A stretch of DNA of 64,000 nt, from NCBI GenBank assembly GCA_002633005.1, contig NMRA01000169.1, positions 219,884 to 283,883 on the forward strand. Direction: 5' to 3'. Below, in pieces: positions 61,301 through 64,000 of this stretch. A program made the position numbers and the translations under genes. The stretch comes from Phoronis australis. Its lineage: Eukaryota > Phoronida > Phoronidae. The notes under the pieces are model-generated. The model was not told the DNA's origin, made no database searches, and saw only the letters and a program-made list of their open reading frames with translations. Positions within the stretch are counted from its first letter, which is position 1, and each line of letters opens with the position of its first letter.

Positions 61301-63411
61301 TTGATATTGGTGCGGGTGGAATGTGCAGAGTATTGACTCGAGTTTGAATAAGACCTGTTTATTGTAAGACACTTCACGTGCTGGTGCTCAATAAAAAATT
61401 GATAAATTGCAGACAAGGAGAGCAATACAACTTAGCATCTAAAAATCTAAAAATCTTAAGTGGGAAATTAATTTAAGCGGTGGGGTTTTACTCGAAAAAG
61501 GGGAGTTACCCAGACAAATATGGTGACCATAATTATGGTAAATTGTCACCAATTTCAGGGGGAGATAATTGCCAAAACAGTCCTTTTCTCATTTTCAAGG
61601 TCTTCTTGCAGTGTTGTGAGTGCCCAGAAGTTTTAAAAACATTAGGTGGTGGTAGATATCATCCGAAAGCTGAACATTGTAAAAAATTAATGTTTTGCTA
61701 CATGTACCTTATATTTAGTTGTATATCCAACTTCTGGGATGTATGAATTCTTTTTCAGAATTCGTTTGAATTTCCTTGACCACTATGAGGAATGGGTTGA
61801 GCAAGCCATCGATCGTGCAAATAGCGTCGTAGCTGCAAAGGTATTGATTGCGACCTTTAACCCCCAGATCATTCATGACTTCTTCATCCCTGACCTCATG
61901 AAGTGCACAATTCTTGTTGTCTGATTATTGTTGAAACCAGGCAACATCTTGGGTAACATTGCTTTGCTATACTTGCAATACATTGTAGGAATGTGAGGTC
62001 ATTCTTTATTTCAGACTTGATTTTCCCAAAACTTTGTGGAACTGGCAATCAAATTTATTGTTTAGTTCAAACTTTGGAAATTTATTGAAATTTGTTAAAA
62101 AATATGAAGCTTCCATGTTTCACTCTGAAACTATATGCTTGAGTATTTCCGTTTTATTGAGTACATAATTGAAGGCCTTATTTTTCAAATATTGTCAGTA
62201 TTACCTTCAATTGACCTTTTCCTTTCGACCTTTTCAGTATTGCCTAGCAAGTGACTATTCTTGCTAGCAGCCTTCTTGTAAATCACTCTTCGACCAGCAG
62301 CCGTCATATTAATCACTCTGTGTTGTTGCAGACAGAAGAACTGAACAGTGAACTTGACCTTCGCCTTCACCTGCACGCACCTCGTGCAAAACGAGCCGAG
62401 CTGGACGTGCATCACGTTAGAGCTGGTGAGGACACACTTGTGCCGTAGAATTGGTTTGCAATGTGTAGCTGCCATTTTGGAGAGACTGTACTCATGGGTG
62501 CTTTCCTGGCCCTAGACATTTGCAACCAGACACTACTAGTAGAGTTCCATTGAAATTCATTTATTGCAAACCCTGTTCAGTGAAAGAAACACTTTGTGGT
62601 CCACGATGATTAGCAATACATATTTCAACAGATAGTATACCATGAGAAAACTTGACTTAAGGAATGAACATGTGTTAATGTACAGTTTTCTCCCACAATT
62701 CAATATTCCAACAATCATTGTTAGCCATTTTGCTTGCATATACTAGAGTACACCTTACACTCCTTACGCACTGCACCAATAGAAACTAACGAGGTCAAAT
62801 TTTTTCGCTGAAATAAAAGCTTCTATTTCAACTCTCACAATAAACTGGTATATGCTGCACACGGATCACATAACCCCACTTTGCTTAAGGTTACGTGGGA
62901 CCCTCTAAAATGGCTATTTATATCGAACGAAATTTGGTCGTGTTATTCAGACTGTTGTTTTGCTACGGATGTACGTTTCTTTTTGCTAATTTTTACTAAA
63001 AAGACATGGTCACGTCACCCAATTTATAGGAGATCGGGATGAAGTCAAATATCCGAGTTAAAATCTATAGTTTTGTAGATGATTAACTAAATGCTGTGAC
63101 TTGTCGGTAAGGTTATTTATATCCTTTAGTCAGGCAACAATGGAACGTGAAAATTTTGGCAACCGTGTCTCGGGTACAAAATGACAAAAGATTTTCTGTG
63201 AGTAACGTGACCATTTCCCTTAACTTACAGCTGAACTGGTTATGCACAGTGAGCGTGTGTCCCGCCATTGTAAGGGAATACATCAGACTTTGACTGACCT
63301 GAAGATGGAGTTCACGGAGATGACTCACGGTCATAACAAGCTGTTTGAAAAGTTCAGAGCCGACATAGAAGAGCTGGAGGTCGTCTTTATTAATGCCACT
63401 AAGTCATCCAA
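31242..63411 (+). CDS. CCDC180: Coiled-coil domain-containing protein 180, N-terminal part (19 coding exons, continues past window)
   Basis: CCDC180 is a long, mostly helical protein of ciliated animals (human about 1,700 residues) with DUF4455 and DUF4456. Its biochemical role is not established; expression links it to cilia and sperm. Nineteen exons join in phase to 2,558 coding bases (about 853 residues). The start MAESIEVKPAKVVQNGKVYR leads into exons rich in heptad-like Glu/Lys/Leu helices. The most diagnostic block is LPPSSTKTRVYQWNDELK followed by SDLLDQTNQQYLKKLYEEYE (about residues 370-410), inside the DUF4455-like region (about 120-600). A charged linker at 604-651 (KKKKHDDEDQDD) separates this from a less coiled domain. 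No signal peptide or membrane segment. Intron 15 (13.7 kb) hosts an antisense arrestin gene. A phase-0 exon could still have been missed in that intron. Confidence 0.9.
31816..31900 (-). repeat. Family D terminus
   Basis: An inverted copy of the family D tail: TTTTTATGTGCCCACATATT followed by the GCATTATGCTGTCATCTCCGTCCGTCC block. Only the terminus is present. The same tail is at 63823-64000. Confidence 0.8.
32009..32229. mobile_element. Family E MITE in CCDC180 intron 1
   Basis: Left end AAATGTCACCAATTTTG, right end CTAAATTGGTGACATTTA: mirror-image termini about 220 bases apart. Relatives lie near 7309, 41265, 44930, 47411, 56934, 58660 and 61538. The right arm often reads GCCGGCCATATTGTGNNCTAAATTGG or similar. 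No coding capacity. Confidence 0.75.
32255..32457 (+). CDS. CCDC180: CCDC180 coding exon 2
   Basis: Residues 27-94, TTTCTAG|GTG to TACAG|GTTAGG. It encodes VQLVKSLKKTTKDREQKG and TGLLTSRQRTWVEGFPNEQS, a basic then mixed segment before the helical domain. Confidence 0.92.
32590..32715 (+). repeat. ~50-base tandem repeat, 2.5 units
   Basis: Units starting TCATCACTGCTTGA recur at about 32591, 32639 and 32692, each with ACTTCAACCTGACTTGTTGT inside. The array abuts the hairpin element that follows. Confidence 0.9.
32716..33056. mobile_element. 341-base hairpin (foldback) element
   Basis: Arms of about 150 bases mirror each other: GGTAAATAAAAC, CAACTGAAATTTTCGG, ATAATAACGTCCTTTGTCA, AAACACTATATGACAATTGA and AAGATGTGG appear on the left and inverted on the right. 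Only a short loop separates them. It could form a strong stem in the CCDC180 pre-mRNA. Confidence 0.9.
33441..33529 (+). CDS. CCDC180: CCDC180 coding exon 3
   Basis: Residues 94-124, from CATTCCAG|G to GTCA|GTAAGT. It encodes QVNDYLTNQSMESFSTLAGR and GLPDVV. A 55-base tandem repeat starts about ten bases past the donor. Confidence 0.92.
33530..35375 (+). other. CCDC180 intron 3
   Basis: 1.8 kb, beginning with a 55-base tandem repeat. The rest is AT-rich and shows no exon. Confidence 0.75.
33540..33645 (+). repeat. 55-base tandem repeat, 2 units
   Basis: CATAGTGCTGG, TAAAGCAAATATACT and GTTCACATGCTAGAGT occur twice in the same order, directly after the exon 3 donor. Confidence 0.9.
35376..35485 (+). 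CDS. CCDC180: CCDC180 coding exon 4
   Basis: Residues 124-160, TTTTTTTCAG|TT to ACG|GTAAGA. It encodes IPAKTGSDIIDRIAESRRVR and LEDMRQEIGMIST, the start of the helical domain. Confidence 0.93.
35486..36050 (+). other. CCDC180 intron 4
   Basis: 565 bases. A second AG at 36000 followed by an open frame is a weaker alternative acceptor for exon 5. Confidence 0.75.
36051..36155 (+). CDS. CCDC180: CCDC180 coding exon 5
   Basis: Residues 161-195, TTCACAG|GAA to GAG|GTATGG, phase 0 both ends. It encodes ELEPRITEAGNLLLSNLAEN and EQLMKRIEKDE. Confidence 0.9.
36156..37276 (+). other. CCDC180 intron 5
   Basis: 1.1 kb; a G-run at 36402-36411 is the only compositional feature seen. Confidence 0.75.
37277..37411 (+). 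CDS. CCDC180: CCDC180 coding exon 6
   Basis: Residues 196-240, TTTGCAG|GAT to AAG|GTAAAT, phase 0. It encodes DLFEYTLVQLHELWDEIQSQ and WVSEMDGVLLSVEKERMGK, coiled-coil-like. Confidence 0.94.
37412..38177 (+). other. CCDC180 intron 6
   Basis: 766 bases, nothing recognised. Confidence 0.8.
38178..38273 (+). CDS. CCDC180: CCDC180 coding exon 7
   Basis: Residues 241-272, TTGCATAG|ATA to CAG|GTAATA. It encodes IRLVFEEYAKTLEKISHLM and PDIQRLLDSESQ. Confidence 0.92.
38274..38865 (+). other. CCDC180 intron 7
   Basis: 592 bases, nothing recognised. Confidence 0.8.
38866..39029 (+). CDS. CCDC180: CCDC180 coding exon 8
   Basis: Residues 273-327, GTTTTAG|ATG to TTCAC|GTGAGT, phase 2. It encodes MINQAVLSNKRAYADLFTRL and HNQWQKRLEDWRQLN, a Trp-containing helix typical of the family. 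Confidence 0.94.
39030..39667 (+). other. CCDC180 intron 8 with decayed copies of exon 9
   Basis: 638 bases. Three segments (about 39114-39160, 39192-39256 and 39595-39652) resemble the first ~50 bases of exon 9, around GTGATCACAGCTCCATCTGG. None has a convincing splice acceptor. Confidence 0.7.
39595..39652 (+). repeat. Exon 9 fragment duplicate in intron 8
   Basis: It matches exon 9 from its first base at about 36 of 43 positions by my count, beginning TGACTTCAAAAAGAATGAAG. It then diverges, sharing GTGTTCAGC instead with the copy at 39192-39256. Confidence 0.75.
39668..39787 (+). CDS. CCDC180: CCDC180 coding exon 9
   Basis: Residues 327-367, TTTACAG|T to CTCAG|GTACAG. It encodes DFMKSDVITAPSGVNHVLTA and QEQDRINQKRLELINSLR. 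Confidence 0.94.
39788..40516 (+). other. CCDC180 intron 9
   Basis: 729 bases; no element recognised. Confidence 0.8.
40517..40685 (+). CDS. CCDC180: CCDC180 coding exon 10
   Basis: Residues 367-423, TTCCACAG|A to AGG|GTAAGG. It holds the most diagnostic stretch, LPPSSTKTRVYQWNDELKSL, then LLDQTNQQYLKKLYEEYE. Confidence 0.96.
40686..41828 (+). other. CCDC180 intron 10
   Basis: 1.1 kb containing a family E element at about 41265-41546. Confidence 0.8.
41265..41546. mobile_element. Family E MITE in CCDC180 intron 10
   Basis: Left AAATTTCACCGATTGTGG, right TCGGCCACTTGGTGTTCTAAA followed by TTGGTGAGATTTTA: inverted ends of the family described at 32009-32229, about 280 bases apart. Confidence 0.7.
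41829..41951 (+). CDS. CCDC180: CCDC180 coding exon 11
   Basis: Residues 424-464, TTTTCAG|AAA to GAA|GTGAGT, phase 0. It encodes KSLLQSGVCDDTKAHLVVTE and LIGQRQRLYEAEMEEME. Confidence 0.94.
41952..42865 (+). other. CCDC180 intron 11
   Basis: 914 bases, no element recognised. Confidence 0.8.
42866..43039 (+). CDS. CCDC180: CCDC180 coding exon 12
   Basis: Residues 465-522, TCTTCCAG|AAA to CAG|GTATTT, phase 0. It encodes KHVEEHTNYMNRQLKSLFKY and WDLHEIGLGKQERALQEKLE. Confidence 0.95.
43040..44783 (+). other. CCDC180 intron 12
   Basis: 1.7 kb, mostly the full-length family A element (43368-44511). Confidence 0.85.
43368..44511 (+). mobile_element. Family A element, fullest copy A4
   Basis: Ends are inverted: TTGCGAGTTTCTCGC with TGTGACGTCACCGGAAAGGG inside the left end; CGTGACGTCACAG, ATAATCTCGCG and AAACTCGCAA at the right, with GGCAAAA and TTTTGCC inner blocks. 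The 1.1 kb interior has no long open frame, so it is non-autonomous. Three internal fragments occur at the left end of the window. Target duplication unresolved. Confidence 0.8.
44784..44899 (+). CDS. CCDC180: CCDC180 coding exon 13
   Basis: Residues 523-561, GCTGTAG|GAG to CATGG|GTGAGT. It encodes EREANLDITMDRMRQDGNES and LKRALEMLTTIKHG. Confidence 0.94.
44900..46089 (+). other. CCDC180 intron 13
   Basis: 1.2 kb with a family E remnant near 44930-45095 and a small hAT-like element at 45758-45920. Confidence 0.8.
45758..45920. mobile_element. Small hAT-like MITE
   Basis: TAATGCA at 45751-45757 and again at 45921-45927 flanks a 163-base element. Its ends mirror: GGGGCGGATCCAGGATTTT at the left and CTAAATCCGCCACAG at the right, with G-runs and C-runs inside. 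A 7-8 base direct repeat suits hAT-type insertion. Confidence 0.75.
46090..46216 (+). CDS. CCDC180: CCDC180 coding exon 14
   Basis: Residues 561-603, TGTTTCAG|A to GAG|GTGGGG. It encodes YEEFHSEQRTLVEEYPTMVQ and LCRFFGIDRRPPE, where the coiled domain ends. Confidence 0.94.
46217..46786 (+). other. CCDC180 intron 14
   Basis: 570 bases with a poly-C/T tract (46719-46743) near the 3' end that may serve as an extended pyrimidine tract. Confidence 0.8.
46787..46930 (+). CDS. CCDC180: CCDC180 coding exon 15
   Basis: Residues 604-651, TGTTTTAG|GAG to GCT|GTGAGT, phase 0. It is a charged linker: EVNQERQEEADKLREENAG, then MIKKKKHDDEDQDDA. Confidence 0.9.
50251..50455. mobile_element. 205-base hairpin MITE
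   Basis: Arms of ~75 bases mirror each other: ATTGAGTTGGCTACGTTGCG, TCCTCCTC, GAGGACTT, GGCAGGCC, GAGATGTCACG on the left and inverted on the right, with few mismatches. It lies about 450 bases past the arrestin stop codon, in what may be its 3' UTR or terminator region. Confidence 0.9.
50904..52175 (-). CDS. Arrestin domain-containing protein (alpha-arrestin), intronless, nested
   Basis: A single uninterrupted frame of 423 residues. Residues ~15-165 form the arrestin N domain (KIQSVDIALEHD, GEELKGSVVIKL, GKYGSVTYLVRATM). Residues ~180-325 form the C domain (CCFSGKLKVMLQTNRQAFTP, YELLFQVELHG, LPIIIGTRGLP). Alpha-arrestins act as adaptors for cargo trafficking and often recruit NEDD4-type ubiquitin ligases through PPxY motifs. 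I see no PPxY here; the only PPY (IPPYVPE) lies inside the C domain with the wrong spacing. The ~95-residue tail ends in a basic patch (YYAKKKKRQ) after an acidic stretch (MEDFSYGDDR). The ATG is supported by an in-frame TAA nine codons upstream. Lack of introns amid intron-rich neighbours suggests a retrocopy origin. Confidence 0.95.
   Translation of the reverse strand: MLQYPAGYYSLRTKKIQSVDIALEHDIDEQYQYAPGEELKGSVVIKLNESVKVNNIQLQIKGEGTVSWDHAERNKTCAATETYIDISETLVRSSDGESLLLSKGVHEFPFYHQLPSNLPSSFIGKYGSVTYLVRATMNPERKYGDQTITSEPFLVLRPLDLARYPDKLLSYECDAEKKYYGICCFSGKLKVMLQTNRQAFTPGEDIVISAEISNGSPKLVTALQVSFIMNSIFYAQKEMMTNTQIISKKRDEYELTIGEGRRWNSVHLAIPPYVPETQLDYSRLIDVSYELLFQVELHGCTGMNILLPIIIGTRGLPANFIPMENGIDRRHSKQNPLWHPMEHQQRHDETTLDPETYEPLPEKEDSEIGSINMEDFSYGDDRFQSKAPKANNNYGGARYYAKKKKRQAPTVPSDDRYHESTHL
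60598..60845 (+). CDS. CCDC180: CCDC180 coding exon 16
   Basis: Residues 652-734, CTCTATAG|TTG to AAGAT|GTATGT. It encodes LPRTPIPLTLVDMMKTAKGT, NFYILTEAGECGIPPEG and ITKQDIPDEMFFEIKK, a non-coiled domain. A GGTGAGT at 60679-60685 is a possible internal donor. Confidence 0.93.
60846..61758 (+). other. CCDC180 intron 16
   Basis: 913 bases with a family E left end near 61538 (GTCACCAATTTCAGGGGG). Confidence 0.75.
61759..61840 (+). CDS. CCDC180: CCDC180 coding exon 17
   Basis: Residues 734-761, TTTTTCAG|A to AAG|GTATTG. It encodes IIRLNFLDHYEEWVEQAIDR and ANSVVAAK. Confidence 0.92.
61841..62331 (+). other. CCDC180 intron 17
   Basis: 491 bases, nothing recognised. Confidence 0.8.
62332..62425 (+). 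CDS. CCDC180: CCDC180 coding exon 18
   Basis: Residues 762-793, GTTGCAG|ACA to GCTG|GTGAGG. It encodes TEELNSELDLRLHLHAPRAK and RAELDVHHVRA, the His/Arg-rich stretch found in this family. Confidence 0.93.
62426..63230 (+). other. CCDC180 intron 18
   Basis: 805 bases. About 62889 to 63080 is related to the TTAA-flanked element at 30528-31034; a TTAA at 62885-62888 marks its left end. Another TTAA (63220-63223) lies just before the exon 19 acceptor. Confidence 0.65.
62889..63080. mobile_element. Relative of the TTAA-flanked MITE
   Basis: It starts GGTTACGTGGGACC directly after TTAA, like the ends of 30528-31034. It shares the internal GTAC-TTTCTT and ACATGGTCACGTCAC-type blocks with that element. 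The right end is unclear. Confidence 0.5.
63231..63411 (+). CDS. CCDC180: CCDC180 coding exon 19 (last in window)
   Basis: Residues 793-853, ACTTACAG|CT to TCCAA|GTGAGT, phase 2. It encodes AELVMHSERVSRHCKGIHQT, LTDLKMEFTEMT and FEKFRADIEELEVVF. The gene continues beyond 64000. Confidence 0.94.
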
Positions 63412-64000
63412 GTGAGTGATTGTTTTAACATGTCATTTACTTGGTTATCCCCAATCCAAAAGTTTGTGTTAACATCATTTATGTGGTTTACTTGGTTAGT
63501 GCCAAACTATGACTGCTTGTTTAAACACAATTTATGTCATTTATTTAGTTACTGTCAATCTGAGCACAGAAGCCATATCAAGGAACTGAATAACCTCTGA
63601 ACGGTATATTTCTCTCACCATAACCTTCTATAAACGTGCGATTACTTCCAATTTTAAATAAAACTATGAATTAATATTCCGTGATTGCTTGGAAGTCTTA
63701 ATGGCTATTATAAGCAAATATCAGTAGTGCTTCTAACCTACAGAATGAATGAATGATACAATTTCCAAATCTTTGCAAAAATTTCATGTCCAGATGTTAA
63801 GGCAGCCCTTAGTCATTTTTATGCGCCCACATATTTATATGTGGATGCATTATGCCGTCATCTCCGTCCGGCATCCGGTGTCCACTGCTCTATCTCCAAA
63901 ATGCCTTGACATATGTTCATGAAATTTTTCACGTGTTCCTTCTGTGGATGGGACGGCATGAGCGAACTTTCGAACAGATCCGACTATCGGTGTGCCCCCT
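63412..64000 (+). other. CCDC180 intron 19 (partial)
   Basis: Ends in an inverted family D copy (63823-64000). No further exon before the window edge. Confidence 0.8.
63823..64000 (-). repeat. Family D repeat, inverted copy running off the edge
   Basis: Reverse complement of the terminal unit at about 17611-17830: GCGCCCACATATTTATATGT and GCCGTCATCTCCGTCCGG, then GATCCGACTATCGGTGTGCC, ending at the edge in the CCCCCT of the CTCF-like core. Confidence 0.85.

Overview
This window is animal nuclear DNA. All recognisable genes are split by GT-AG introns, most introns are large and crowded with short inverted-repeat elements, and base composition is AT-rich. The gene content (PSMD5, CCDC180, an alpha-arrestin, a small ankyrin protein) is generic for ciliated metazoans. 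The repeat load and apparent allelic divergence point to a marine invertebrate, but I cannot name the phylum from the sequence alone.

Layout, left to right. Bases 1-3479 are repeat-rich. At 3480-3676 (minus) lies what looks like the first coding exon of an unidentified gene that runs off the left edge. About 300 bases away, divergently, a three-exon ankyrin-repeat gene (+, 3975-10527) encodes 173 residues. Facing it is PSMD5, the 26S proteasome assembly chaperone S5b (minus, 28061 to 11332). I could rebuild it completely as nine exons and 519 codons, with every splice phase consistent. About 3.2 kb beyond its start, CCDC180 (+) begins at 31242. I assembled 19 in-phase coding exons (about 853 residues, the N-terminal half including the DUF4455 region) and the gene continues past the right edge. 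Its 13.7 kb intron 15 hosts a complete, intronless alpha-arrestin gene on the opposite strand (50904-52175).

The rest is largely mobile-element debris. Several families have recognisable terminal inverted repeats: a 1.1 kb element with CGAGTTT ends, a ~770 bp pair with GACCTAAATATC ends, a pair with AGAGGGACACCTTAGG arms, a TTAA-flanked piggyBac-like element just upstream of CCDC180, two near-perfect hairpins, a small hAT-like element, and an intron-loving family ending in TCACCAATTT. A further family, amplified inside PSMD5 intron 6, repeats a CCACTAGGGGGCAC-type motif roughly every 150 bases; this resembles the CTCF consensus.

Two structural oddities matter to anyone using the annotation. 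First, 14627-15505 and 15507-16398 are near-identical copies abutting at a single N and carrying the 5' half of PSMD5 exon 7 twice. This looks like two unmerged alleles at a contig join. Second, the intron before CCDC180 coding exon 9 carries three decayed copies of the start of that exon. I found no evidence of an operon-like or defence-type system; the neighbouring genes share no obvious pathway.
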